Notes under the pieces: model-generated
What the model was told of the DNA's origin: nothing
Databases searched by the model: none
Seen by the model: only the letters and a program-made list of their open reading frames with translations
In this document: piece by piece, positions 8,559 through 16,589 of the stretch
Position numbering within the stretch: position 1 is the stretch's first letter
How the letters are laid out: every line of letters begins with the position of its first letter
Program-made: the position numbers and the translations under genes
Source: Streptomyces hydrogenans
GTDB taxonomy: Bacteria > Actinomycetota > Actinomycetes > Streptomycetales > Streptomycetaceae
Assembly (NCBI RefSeq): GCF_014656075.1
Contig: NZ_BNBS01000007.1
Span: 1 to 64,000 of the forward strand
Reading direction: 5' to 3'
Length of the DNA: 64,000 nucleotides

Positions 8559-8587
8559 ACAACGAGCGGCGCGGCACTTGGGTTACG
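8559..8587 (-). promoter_or_regulatory. Candidate sigma-BldN-type promoter of rsbN
   Basis: On the minus strand, CGTAAC (8587-8582) and CGTTGT (8564-8559) are separated by 17 nt. From memory, sigma-BldN promoters resemble CGTAAC and CGTTGA with a 16-17 nt spacer. The predicted start gives a leader of about 120 nt before rsbN. This fits the known pattern that rsbN is itself activated by sigma-BldN. The rest of the 8429-8750 gap shows no gene. Confidence 0.6.
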
Positions 8588-8750
8588 CGCGAAAGATGAT
8601 CGGACCAGTGCGTCATCGAAGCGTCACCGACTGTGATGTGAGACGGGCAGTGGTGGCGTGGGGGGAGAGATATGGGTGAGGGGGACAAGTGACTTCACGG
8701 GGGGAGGGGACAGGGGGAGGGAGGGGAACGGCGGCGGTCGGCGGCCCGCG

Positions 8751-9542
8751 CTAGCGGGCGTCCTCGGGCAGGAGCCGGGCCAGGGTGCGGACGGCGCGGT
8801 ACTGGAGGGTCTTGATGGCGCCCTCGTTCTTCCCCATGACCCGCGCGGTCTCGGCGACCGAGAGGCCCTGGAGGAAGCGGAGGGTGACGCACTCCTGCTG
8901 CTGGGGATTGAGGCGGCGGACGGCGTCGAGCAGCGCGGCGTTGGAGAGGGACTCCAGGACGGAGTCCTCCGGGCTGCGCTCGACCTCGTTGGCGTCGAGC
9001 ATCTCGCCGGTGGTGACCTCCAGCCGGAAGCGGCTGGACTTGAAGTGGTCGGCCACCAGGTTGCGCGCGATGGTGACGAGCCAGGCGCCGAAGTCGCGTC
9101 CCTGCCAGGTGAAGGTGGAGATGCGGCGGAGGGCGCGCAGGAAGGTCTCGCTGGTGAGGTCCTCCGCCGTGGCCTTCCCGCCGACGCGGTAGTAGATGTA
9201 GCGGTAGACGGTGTCGCTGTACTGGTCGTACAGCCGGCCGAAGGCCTCGGCCTCGCCCGCCTGGGCGCGCTCGACCAGGTCCATCATGCGCGCGCTGTCG
9301 CTGTCGGCGGTGGGGCGTCGGGCGGCGGTCGAATTGCCCGAGCCGCCGCGCGCGCCCCTTCTGCCGACGGCGGCACCGCCGTCGGCCAGGGCATAGCAAG
9401 GGCCGGCCGGTGCCGGTGCGGCGAAGGCGAAGGCGGGCGCAGGACCGACGTACGCGGTGGGGACGAAGCCACGCAAGTGGTCGAGGACCGTTGCGCGCAG
9501 CGTAGCCAGGCCCGAGGCGTCAACCCCGACGTGTGGGTACAC
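8751..9542 (-). CDS. bldN: Developmental ECF sigma factor BldN (with N-terminal pro-region)
   Basis: A 263-residue ECF sigma factor needed for aerial mycelium formation; it drives chaplin, rodlin and bldM transcription. The long N-terminal extension before region 2 (residues 1 to about 86, VGVDASGLATLRATVLDHL and an Ala/Gly/Pro-rich stretch) is the pro-sequence typical of BldN, removed by proteolysis in S. coelicolor. Region 2 runs about 90-160 (AFGRLYDQYSDTVYRYIYYR, TSETFLRALRR) and region 4 about 205-258 (LNPQQQECVTLRFLQGLSVA). The start is GTG at 9542 with GGGAG just upstream. It is followed by rsbN. Confidence 0.95.
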   Translation of the reverse strand: MYPHVGVDASGLATLRATVLDHLRGFVPTAYVGPAPAFAFAAPAPAGPCYALADGGAAVGRRGARGGSGNSTAARRPTADSDSARMMDLVERAQAGEAEAFGRLYDQYSDTVYRYIYYRVGGKATAEDLTSETFLRALRRISTFTWQGRDFGAWLVTIARNLVADHFKSSRFRLEVTTGEMLDANEVERSPEDSVLESLSNAALLDAVRRLNPQQQECVTLRFLQGLSVAETARVMGKNEGAIKTLQYRAVRTLARLLPEDAR

Positions 9543-9990
9543 GGGACTCCCAGAGGCAGAGCTTCCATCACGTGCAGTGCGGATCCATTCACTCGTCGTG
9601 ACGACGTGAGGGTTCCGCTGTGCGTCTGAGGAGAATAACGCTTCGTACAGGCAGCGCTACACCCAGTTGCTCAAATCATCGATTACGTCGCTTCTGTTAC
9701 CGCTTGCGGGCGGATCAAGTCGCAGTTCGTGACCGGTTATTGATCGATTGACTTCCGAGTGTGATTGCGTCGGCGTTGCGTTGTGCTCATGTGCGGTAGG
9801 GGAGAGTGATCCGGGCCGCTCCTGGGTAAGGGCGCGGGAATGCCCGGGAGTCGAGGCGTGCCGGGCTGTTCGATCACGGACGGGTGAGCCCCTCTGGTCC
9901 GCGGTTGTCGTACGTGATCGCAGCCGAAACGTATCGCCACGGGCGTGGCGCGCCCGGAACGCCGGGAAGTTCGGATACGGGGGCGGTCTC
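9543..9990 (-). promoter_or_regulatory. bldN upstream region (448 nt without a gene)
   Basis: No convincing coding region is present. The stretch is less GC-rich than its surroundings near 9650-9790, as expected for a promoter. In S. coelicolor bldN is repressed by BldD; I saw half-site-like GTGTGA near 9760 but no full BldD box that I would defend. Confidence 0.5.
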
Positions 9991-10033
9991 CCGCCGCTCC
10001 GGGGGCCCGCGTTGACCGGGCCCGGAGCGGCGG
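9991..10033 (-). terminator. Terminator of the HAD-IB gene
   Basis: A 17-bp GC-rich stem (9991-10009 with 10017-10033, with a 2-nt bulge in the left arm) lies just downstream of the minus-strand HAD-IB gene, before the bldN control region. There is no T-run, as is common in Streptomyces. Confidence 0.75.
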
Positions 10034-10054
10034 ACCCGGGTCGGCGGGGCCGGG

Positions 10055-11023
10055 TCAGCGGCGGCGCCGGTGGAGGGCGACGGCGGCGGCGGTGCCGACG
10101 GCGACGGCGCCGAGACCCGCGGCGGCCGGGATGCCGATCTTGGCGGCCTTGCGGCCGGTCCGGTAGTCGCGCAGCCGCCACTCGCGGTCCCGGGCGTGGC
10201 GGCGCAGCTTGGTGTCGGGGTTGATCGCGTACGGGTGGCCGACGAGCGACAGCATCGGGATGTCGTTGTGCGAGTCGCTGTAGGCGGCGCAGCGGGCGAG
10301 GTCCAGGCCCTCGGCGGCGGCCAGCGCCCGTACCGCCTCGGCCTTGGCCGGGCCGTGCAGCAGTTCGCCGACCAGTCGGCCGGTGTAGACGCCCTCGACC
10401 GACTCGGCGACCGTGCCGAGGGCGCCGGTGAGGCCGAGCCGGCGGGCGATGATCGTGGCGGTCTCGACCGGGGCGGCCGTCACCAGCCAGACCTTCTGGC
10501 CCGCGTCGAGGTGGGCCTGGGCCAGGGCGCGGGTGCCCGGCCAGATCCGGTCGGCCATGTACTCGTCGTAGATCTCCTCGCCGATCGACATCAGTTCGGA
10601 GACGCGGTGGCCCTTGACGATGGAGAGCGCGCTGTCGCGGGCCTCCTGCATGTGGGCCGGGTCCTCGACGCCGGCGAGCCGGAACCAGATCTGCGCCCAG
10701 GCGAAGCGGGCGAGTTCACGACGCTGGAAGAACTTCCGCTTGTACAGGCCGCGGCCGAAGTGGAAGATCGCGGCGCCCTGCATCACGGTGTTGTCGAGGT
10801 CGAAGAAGGCGGCGGCCCTCACGTCGCCGGCGACGGGGAACTCGGGCTCCTCGGGCTCGGCTTCGGAGGCGCGTGCCGCCTCCAGGGCGGCGGCCTCCTC
10901 CTCTCTCTCCTGTTCCAGCTGGAGCGAGGTCTTGCGGGCCGCCTCGGCGGCGGCCTCGCCTGCCAGGACGCTGCGCGCGGTGGCGGAGCGCCTACGGGGG
11001 GTGAGCCATCCCAGAGCGGCCAT
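10055..11023 (-). CDS. HAD-IB family hydrolase, SerB1-like phosphatase
   Basis: A 322-residue HAD subfamily IB enzyme, the family of phosphoserine phosphatase. Motif I is [13 protein letters not shown] near residue 91, motif II the WLVTAAPVE segment, motif [13 protein letters not shown]. Before the domain is an Ala/Glu-rich charged helix (residues 25-75), and the C-terminus ends in a hydrophobic stretch capped by Arg residues, a possible membrane tail. The start is the ATG at 11023, where homology begins; TATGCT lies 6 nt upstream on this strand, suggesting a leaderless mRNA. In M. tuberculosis serB1 sits in the same place, between the acyltransferase and the glutaredoxin/hemA genes. The true substrate is not proven for this group. 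Confidence 0.88.
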   Translation of the reverse strand: MAALGWLTPRRRSATARSVLAGEAAAEAARKTSLQLEQEREEEAAALEAARASEAEPEEPEFPVAGDVRAAAFFDLDNTVMQGAAIFHFGRGLYKRKFFQRRELARFAWAQIWFRLAGVEDPAHMQEARDSALSIVKGHRVSELMSIGEEIYDEYMADRIWPGTRALAQAHLDAGQKVWLVTAAPVETATIIARRLGLTGALGTVAESVEGVYTGRLVGELLHGPAKAEAVRALAAAEGLDLARCAAYSDSHNDIPMLSLVGHPYAINPDTKLRRHARDREWRLRDYRTGRKAAKIGIPAAAGLGAVAVGTAAAVALHRRRR

Positions 11024-11125
11024 GTCTGGAGCATAGCCAGTCTGTTCGGTACTTCCCGACTTGTGGGGATGCCGTGGTGTGAACAGTGCGGGTCCCCACC
11101 GTTGCCGGGCGGGACAATGGACGGC

Positions 11126-11407
11126 ATGTTCGGACGTGCGAAGAAGAAGGACGCGGCCAAGGACCCGGCCGCGCGGACCGTGACGCTGATCGGGAAGCCG
11201 GGGTGTCATCTCTGCGACGACGCCCGGGCGGTGATCGAGGCCGTGTGCGCCGAGACCGGGGCGCGCTGGGAGGAGCGGGACATCCTCCAGGACGAGGCGC
11301 TGTACAAGGAGTACTGGGAGCAGATTCCCGTCGTCCTGGTCGACGGCGAACAGCACACCTTCTGGCGGGTGGACGCGGAGCGGCTGCGGCGCGAACTGGG
11401 TGCGTGA
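11126..11407 (+). CDS. Glutaredoxin-like protein
   Basis: A 93-residue thioredoxin-fold protein with the redox motif [11 protein letters not shown] (CxxC) near the N-terminus and the cis-proline IPVVLVDGE later. Such short proteins of the DUF836/glutaredoxin group act as thiol reductants in the cytoplasm. A GACAAT hexamer (11113-11118) lies 7 nt before the ATG at 11126, so the mRNA may be leaderless; an ATG at 11117 is possible but sits inside that hexamer. It is divergent from the HAD-IB gene and precedes rex; the mycobacterial counterpart Rv0508 likewise precedes hemA. Confidence 0.88.
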   Translation: MFGRAKKKDAAKDPAARTVTLIGKPGCHLCDDARAVIEAVCAETGARWEERDILQDEALYKEYWEQIPVVLVDGEQHTFWRVDAERLRRELGA

Positions 11408-11585
11408 CCGAAAGCCGGTTACCATCATGGACGTTTTGTTGGCATTCGGGGGCCACGTCGTGAGGAGTGTGTGCGGCTTTGCCCCCTTCGGGATCTCAAC
11501 GCGTCGCACGGTGCGGCGGTTCCACGGCGACGAGAACCGGTCGCGTGACCCCGGTCACTTTGGCCGGACAAAACGGACACCATCT

Positions 11586-11603
11586 TTGTGCACGCGTTCA
11601 CAA
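11586..11603. promoter_or_regulatory. Rex operator (ROP) of rex-hemACD
   Basis: TTGTGCACGCGTTCACAA fits the published Rex operator consensus TTGTGAA-N4-TTCACAA with outer half-sites intact; the palindrome extends one more base each side. Rex binds it when NADH/NAD+ is low and represses its own operon. It overlaps the -35 and spacer of the promoter listed next. Confidence 0.92.
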
Positions 11604-11614
11604 AGACATAGCCT
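11586..11614 (+). promoter_or_regulatory. Putative rex promoter overlapping the Rex operator
   Basis: TTGTGC (11586-11591) and TAGCCT (11609-11614) are 17 nt apart. The operator covers the -35 element, giving a simple steric mechanism for repression. The expected start near 11621 leaves about 60 nt of leader before the rex GTG. Confidence 0.6.
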
Positions 11615-11679
11615 GCATTCGACGGGGCGGTCTTGGGACATATGGCCGCCTGCAGCCCCGCTCATCCCGCAGGAGCACC

Positions 11680-12468
11680 GTGGCAACTGGCCGAACTCAC
11701 CGACCGGCGACCCGTAGCCGAGGAATTCCCGAGGCCACCGTCGCCCGCCTTCCGCTGTATCTGCGCGCCCTGACCACGCTGTCGGAGCGCTCCGTACCCA
11801 CGGTCTCCTCCGAGGAGCTCGCGGCCGCGGCCGGCGTCAACTCCGCGAAGCTGCGCAAGGACTTCAGCTACCTCGGCTCGTACGGCACCCGCGGTGTCGG
11901 CTACGACGTCGAGTACCTCGTCTACCAGATCTCCCGCGAGCTCGGCCTGACGCAGGACTGGCCCGTCGTGATCGTCGGCATCGGCAACCTCGGCGCCGCC
12001 CTCGCCGGCTACGGCGGCTTCGCCTCCCGCGGCTTCCGCGTCGCCGCGCTGATCGACGCCGACCCCGCCATGACCGGCAAGCCGGTCGCCGGGATCCCCG
12101 TCCAGCACAGCGACGACCTGGAGAAGATCATCGCCGAGGACGGCGTCTCCATCGGCGTCATCGCGACCCCGGCCGGCGTCGCCCAGGCGGTCTGCGACCG
12201 CCTCGTCGCCGCGGGCGTCACCTCCATCCTCAACTTCGCCCCGACCGTGCTCTCCGTGCCCGACGGCGTCGACGTGCGCAAGGTGGACCTCTCCATCGAG
12301 CTGCAGATCCTCGCCTTCCACGAGCAGCGCAAGGCCGGCGAGGAGCTCGGCGAGGAGGCAGCCCCGCAGGCCGCCGCCCCCGCGGCGCCGCCCGCCGCCA
12401 CCCGTACCACCGCCGAGGGCGGTCGCAAGGGACCCGACGGGGACGTCCCCGCCGTGATGCCGGCATGA
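11680..12468 (+). CDS. rex: Redox-sensing transcriptional repressor Rex
   Basis: A 262-residue Rex protein. It senses the NADH/NAD+ ratio and represses respiratory genes. The N-terminal winged helix (residues about 10-80; ATVARLPLYLRALTTL, TVSSEELAAAAGVNSAKLRK DFSYLGSYGTRG core) is followed by the Rossmann domain with VVIVGIGNLGAALAGYGGF and the NADH-binding continuation. The C-terminal about 35 residues are Ala/Pro-rich. The start is GTG at 11680 with AGGAG 4 nt upstream, giving the same N-terminus as S. coelicolor Rex (ATGRTHRPATRSRGIPEA). Its TGA overlaps the hemA ATG, so the two are translationally coupled. Confidence 0.97.
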   Translation: MATGRTHRPATRSRGIPEATVARLPLYLRALTTLSERSVPTVSSEELAAAAGVNSAKLRKDFSYLGSYGTRGVGYDVEYLVYQISRELGLTQDWPVVIVGIGNLGAALAGYGGFASRGFRVAALIDADPAMTGKPVAGIPVQHSDDLEKIIAEDGVSIGVIATPAGVAQAVCDRLVAAGVTSILNFAPTVLSVPDGVDVRKVDLSIELQILAFHEQRKAGEELGEEAAPQAAAPAAPPAATRTTAEGGRKGPDGDVPAVMPA

Positions 12469-13820
12469 GCCTCCTCGTCGTCGGGCTGAGCCACCGCAGC
12501 GCCCCCGTCTCCATCCTGGAGCGGGCCTCGCTGCCGGCGGACACCCAGGCCAAGCTCCTCCAGGACAGCCTCGCCGCCGAACCGGCCGCCGAGGCCACCG
12601 TCCTCGCCACCTGCAACCGCATCGAGCTCTACGCCGACGTGGACAAGTTCCACGCCGGCGTCGCCGAGCTGTCCACGCTGCTCGCCCAGCACAGCGGCGT
12701 CGGCCTGGACGAGCTCACCCCCTACCTCTACGTGCACTACGAGGACCGGGCCGTCCACCACCTCTTCTCGGTGGCCTGCGGCCTGGACTCCATGGTCGTC
12801 GGCGAGGGCCAGATCCTCGGCCAGATCAAGGACGCCCTCGCCCTCGGCCAGGACCTGCACACCGCGGGCCGGCTCCTCAACGACCTCTTCCAGCAGGCCC
12901 TGCGGGTCGGCAAGCGCGCCCACAGCGAGACCGGCATCGACCGGGCCGGGCAGTCGCTCGTCACCTTCGGCCTGGAGCAGCTCGCCCAGGGCACCGACGT
13001 CGACGGCTGGGCGCGGGGCAAGCGCGCCCTCGTCATCGGCGCCGGCTCCATGTCGTCCCTGGCGGCCGCGACCCTCGCCCGCGCCGGGGTCGCCGAGATC
13101 GTCATCGCCAACCGGACCCTCGCCCGCGCCGAGCGGCTCGCCGAGATCCTCACCGAGCCCGGCGGCACGGGCGTGGCCGCGCGCTCGGCCGAGATGGTTG
13201 CCGTCGGCGACGAACTCGGCCGGGCGGACATCGTCGTCTCCTGCACCGGCGCCACCGGACTCGTCCTCACCGGCGACGCCGTCGAGGCCGCCGCCGAGGG
13301 CCGCGACGAGCCCCTCCACCTGCTCGACCTCGCGATGCCCCGCGACATCGACGCCGCCGCCCACCGGATCCCCGGCGTCCGGCTCGTCGACATCGAGTCG
13401 CTGGCCGACGCCTCCGCCGACGCCCCCATGGCCGCCGACGTCGACCAGGTCCGCGGACTCGTCGCCGACGAGGTCGCCGCCTTCGGCGCCGCCCAGCGCG
13501 CCGCCCACATCACCCCGACCGTGGTCGCCCTGCGCACCATGGCCGCCGACGTGGTGGCCAGCGAGGTCGCCCGCCTGGAAGGCCGCCTCCCCGGCCTCGA
13601 CGACAAGCAGCGCGCCGAGATCACCCAGACCGTGCGCCGCGTCGTCGACAAGCTCCTGCACGCGCCGACCGTGCGGGTCAAGCAGCTGGCCAGCGAGCCC
13701 GGCGGCGCCGGGTACGCCGACGCGCTGCGGACACTCTTCGACCTCGACCCGGAGACGGTGGCTTCCGTCTCCCGGGCCGACCTGAATGACGCCGACGTCA
13801 AGAACCGAGGGCGAGTATGA
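12465..13820 (+). CDS. hemA: Glutamyl-tRNA reductase
   Basis: A 451-residue GluTR that reduces glutamyl-tRNA(Glu) to glutamate-1-semialdehyde, the first step of C5 haem synthesis. The catalytic Cys50 lies in VLATCNRIELYADV, with the GLSHRSAPV motif at the start and GEGQILGQIKDA mid-domain; the NADPH-binding ALVIGAGSMSSLAA and the C-terminal dimerisation helix follow. ATG at 12465 overlaps the rex stop (ATGA) and the gene's stop overlaps hemC (ATGA), so rex-hemA-hemC are one coupled operon under Rex. Its product feeds HemL, encoded 26 kb away in the window. Confidence 0.97.
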   Translation: MSLLVVGLSHRSAPVSILERASLPADTQAKLLQDSLAAEPAAEATVLATCNRIELYADVDKFHAGVAELSTLLAQHSGVGLDELTPYLYVHYEDRAVHHLFSVACGLDSMVVGEGQILGQIKDALALGQDLHTAGRLLNDLFQQALRVGKRAHSETGIDRAGQSLVTFGLEQLAQGTDVDGWARGKRALVIGAGSMSSLAAATLARAGVAEIVIANRTLARAERLAEILTEPGGTGVAARSAEMVAVGDELGRADIVVSCTGATGLVLTGDAVEAAAEGRDEPLHLLDLAMPRDIDAAAHRIPGVRLVDIESLADASADAPMAADVDQVRGLVADEVAAFGAAQRAAHITPTVVALRTMAADVVASEVARLEGRLPGLDDKQRAEITQTVRRVVDKLLHAPTVRVKQLASEPGGAGYADALRTLFDLDPETVASVSRADLNDADVKNRGRV

Positions 13821-14800
13821 CCGAGAGGGCACTGAGGCTCGGGACCAGGCGCAGCAAGCTCGCCATGGCCCAGTCCGGGCACGTGGCCGACGCGGTCCGG
13901 CAGCTGACCGGCCGGCCCGTCGAGCTCGTGGAGATCACCACGTACGGGGACACCTCCCGTGAGCACCTCGCGCAGATCGGCGGCACCGGCGTCTTCGTCG
14001 CCGCGCTGCGCGACGCGCTGCTCGACGGCGAGGTCGACTTCGCCGTCCACTCCCTGAAGGACCTGCCGACCGCGCGCCACCCCGAGCTGGTGCTGGCCGC
14101 GATCCCGCCGCGCGAGGACCCGCGCGACGTCCTCATCACCGGCGAGGGGCTCTCCCTCGACCGGCTGCCCGCGGGCGCCCGCGTCGGTACCGGCTCGCCG
14201 CGCCGCATGGCCCAGCTGCACGCGTACGCCCGCAGCCACGGCCTCGACCTGACCTGCGTCCCGATCCGCGGCAACGTCGACACCCGCGTCGGCTACGTCC
14301 GCAAGGGCGAGCTCGACGCCGTCGTCCTCGCCGCGGCCGGACTCAACCGCATCGGCGGCACCGAGGAACTCCTCGGCGGACTGTCGGCCGAGCACCTGCC
14401 GGTCGACTCCGTCCTGCCCGCCCCCGGCCAGGGTGCCCTGGCCGTCGAATGCCCGGCGTCGAACACCGACCTCGTCGCCGCGCTCTCCGCTCTCGACGAC
14501 CCGCGCACGCGGGCCGCCGTGACCGCTGAGCGATCCCTGCTCGCCGCCCTCGAGGCCGGCTGCAGCGCACCCGTGGGCGCGCTCGCCGACATCCTCGCCG
14601 ACGGTCCCGGTCACGGGCAGGTTGTCACCGAAATGCGCCTGCGCGGCGTCGTCGGCACCACCGACGGCTCGACGCTGGTGCAGCTGTCCACCACCGGTCC
14701 CGTACCCACCTCGTACGACGAGGCGGCGGCGCTCGGACGCGAACTCGCGGCCGAGATGCTCGCCAAGGGTGCGGCCGGTCTTATGGGGGAGCGACCTTGA
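13817..14800 (+). CDS. hemC: Porphobilinogen deaminase (hydroxymethylbilane synthase)
   Basis: A 327-residue enzyme that polymerises four porphobilinogens into hydroxymethylbilane. Visible family marks are LRLGTRRSKLAMAQSGHVAD at the start, HSLKDLPTARHP, VGTGSPRRMAQL, IRGNVDTRVG, LPAPGQGALAVE and the cofactor-binding Cys in LEAGCSAPVGA. The start overlaps hemA by ATGA and the end overlaps the hemD TTG (TTGA). Length is slightly above the E. coli enzyme (313), normal for actinomycetes. Confidence 0.97.
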   Translation: MTERALRLGTRRSKLAMAQSGHVADAVRQLTGRPVELVEITTYGDTSREHLAQIGGTGVFVAALRDALLDGEVDFAVHSLKDLPTARHPELVLAAIPPREDPRDVLITGEGLSLDRLPAGARVGTGSPRRMAQLHAYARSHGLDLTCVPIRGNVDTRVGYVRKGELDAVVLAAAGLNRIGGTEELLGGLSAEHLPVDSVLPAPGQGALAVECPASNTDLVAALSALDDPRTRAAVTAERSLLAALEAGCSAPVGALADILADGPGHGQVVTEMRLRGVVGTTDGSTLVQLSTTGPVPTSYDEAAALGRELAAEMLAKGAAGLMGERP

Positions 14801-16467
14801 GCCCCACCAGCCCGACCACCAGCCCCGTGTCCCCCGTCTTCGCGGGTCACGGCCACGTCACCTTCCTCGGCGCAGGCCCAGGCGACCCCGGACTCCTGAC
14901 CCTCCGGGCCGTCGAGGCCCTCGCGGGAGCGGACGTCCTGATCGCCGAGCCGGAGGTCCTCGAGGTCGTCCGCGGTCATGCGCGCGCGGGCGTGAGCACG
15001 CCTGAGCTGACGGTTGTTGACGAGGCGTCAACAGCCGCCGGTGTCCCCGTGTTGAGGGATGCGGTCAATCTTGTCATGGAGGCCGCGCGCGGCGGCAGGC
15101 GGGTCGTCCGTGCGGTGACCGGCGACCCCGGCCTCGACGGGAACGCGGGCGCCGAGATGCTCGCCTGCGCCGCCGAGGGCATCCCCTTCGAGGTCGTCCC
15201 CGGCGTCGCGAACGTGGTCGGCGTTCCCGCGTACGCCGGTGTGCCGCTCCGCGACGAGCAGGGCACCGACGTCCGCTTCGTCGACGCGCGGACCGCCGAC
15301 GACCGCTGCTGGGCCGAGGTCGGCGCCTCCGACGGCACCGTCGTCGTGTCCACCTCGCTCGACTCGGTGGCCGCGGCCGCCGGTGAACTGGTGGCGGCGG
15401 GCCGCAAGCCGGACACCCCGCTCACCGTCACCATCGCGGGCACCACGACGCGCCAGCGGACGTGGAACGCGACGCTCGGCACCATCGCCCAGGTCTTCAA
15501 GCAGGGCAAGGTGCTCCCCTCTCCCGAGGGCCACCGGCCGGTGATAGCCGTGGTCGGCGAGCGCAGCGCCCCGGCGCAGCGCGACCAGCTCTCGTGGTTC
15601 GAGTCCAAGCCGCTCTTCGGCTGGCGGGTGCTCGTGCCGCGCACCAAGGAGCAGGCCGCGTCGCTCTCCGACCAGCTGCGCTCGTACGGCGCCGTGCCGC
15701 ACGAGGTGCCGACCATCGCGGTCGAGCCGCCCCGGACCCCGCAGCAGATGGAGCGGGCGGTGAAGGGGCTCGTCACCGGACGGTACGAGTGGATCGCCTT
15801 CACCTCGGTCAACGCGGTCAAGGCCGTGCGCGAGAAGTTCGAGGAGTACGGGCTCGACGCCCGCGCCTTCGCCGGGATCAAGGTCGCCGCGGTGGGCGAG
15901 CAGACCGCCGCGGCGCTGGTCGACTTCGGCGTGAAGCCGGACCTGGTGCCGAGCGGCGAGCAGTCGGCCGCGGGTCTCCTGGAGGACTGGCCGCCGTACG
16001 ACCCGGTCTTCGACCCGATCGACCGCGTCTTCCTGCCGCGGGCCGACATCGCGACCGAGACGCTGGTCGCGGGCCTCATCGAGCTGGGCTGGGAGGTCGA
16101 CGACGTCACCGCCTACCGGACCGTGCGCGCCTCGCCGCCGCCGGCGGACACCCGCGAGGCGATCAAGGGCGGCGGCTTCGACGCGGTGCTCTTCACCTCC
16201 TCGTCGACCGTGCGGAACCTGGTCGGCATCGCCGGCAAGCCGCACAACGTGACCGTCATCGCCTGTATCGGGCCGGCGACGGCCAAGACGGCGGAGGAGC
16301 ACGGGCTGCGGGTCGACGTCCTGTCGCCCGAGCCGTCCGTGCACAAGCTGGCCGAGGCGCTGGCGGAGTTCGGCCTGCGGCGTCGCGAGGCGGCGCTGGA
16401 GGCGGGCGATCCCGTGACGCGGCCGAGCGAGCGGCGTCCGGGCGCGCGGCGCCGCCGGACCACCTGA
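14797..16467 (+). CDS. hemD: HemD: uroporphyrinogen-III synthase fused to a degenerate CobA-like methyltransferase domain
   Basis: A 556-residue fusion. Residues about 20-260 form a tetrapyrrole-methylase domain (LGAGPGDPGLLTLRAVEAL), and about 268-520 is uroporphyrinogen-III synthase (WRVLVPRTKEQAASLSDQL; FTSVNAVKAV; VAAVGEQTAAAL; FTSSSTVRNLVG), which cyclises hydroxymethylbilane. The methylase domain departs from functional SUMT enzymes: the usual RLK-GGDP-FVFGRGGEE loop reads RAVTGDPGLDGNAGAEM, and the PGITS loop reads PGVANV, so SUMT activity is doubtful. The C-terminal 35 residues are Arg-rich. The start is TTG at 14797, overlapping the hemC stop, with GGGGGAG upstream. Confidence 0.94.
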   Translation: MSPTSPTTSPVSPVFAGHGHVTFLGAGPGDPGLLTLRAVEALAGADVLIAEPEVLEVVRGHARAGVSTPELTVVDEASTAAGVPVLRDAVNLVMEAARGGRRVVRAVTGDPGLDGNAGAEMLACAAEGIPFEVVPGVANVVGVPAYAGVPLRDEQGTDVRFVDARTADDRCWAEVGASDGTVVVSTSLDSVAAAAGELVAAGRKPDTPLTVTIAGTTTRQRTWNATLGTIAQVFKQGKVLPSPEGHRPVIAVVGERSAPAQRDQLSWFESKPLFGWRVLVPRTKEQAASLSDQLRSYGAVPHEVPTIAVEPPRTPQQMERAVKGLVTGRYEWIAFTSVNAVKAVREKFEEYGLDARAFAGIKVAAVGEQTAAALVDFGVKPDLVPSGEQSAAGLLEDWPPYDPVFDPIDRVFLPRADIATETLVAGLIELGWEVDDVTAYRTVRASPPPADTREAIKGGGFDAVLFTSSSTVRNLVGIAGKPHNVTVIACIGPATAKTAEEHGLRVDVLSPEPSVHKLAEALAEFGLRRREAALEAGDPVTRPSERRPGARRRRTT

Positions 16468-16490
16468 CGCGGCACCCCGTCCGCTTCCCG

Positions 16491-16524
16491 ACGGCGCGGG
16501 CCCCCACCCGGGGGCCCGCGCCGT
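16491..16524 (+). terminator. Terminator of the rex-hemACD operon
   Basis: A perfect 15-bp, almost all G/C stem (16491-16505 with 16510-16524) with a 4-nt loop, 23 nt after the hemD stop. It implies that hemB is transcribed mainly from its own promoter. Confidence 0.85.
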
Positions 16525-16589
16525 CGTGTCGTACGGCGGCAACAGGGTGTCGGTAAGTGGGGGTGCGGGGCGGGCGTAGCCTCGCACGT

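Noticed and set aside
9543..9990. A full BldD binding site upstream of bldN
   Set aside because: Expected from S. coelicolor, but only half-site-like GTGTGA was found by eye; not claimed.
12438..12451. Perfect 14-bp palindrome CGGGGACGTCCCCG just before hemA
   Set aside because: It lies in the conserved end of rex and can be explained by coding sequence; without a loop it is not a terminator.
12009..13832. Long minus-strand frame opposite hemA and rex (about 600 codons)
   Set aside because: Gly/Val/Asp-rich low complexity without family features; the other strand encodes unmistakable Rex and HemA.
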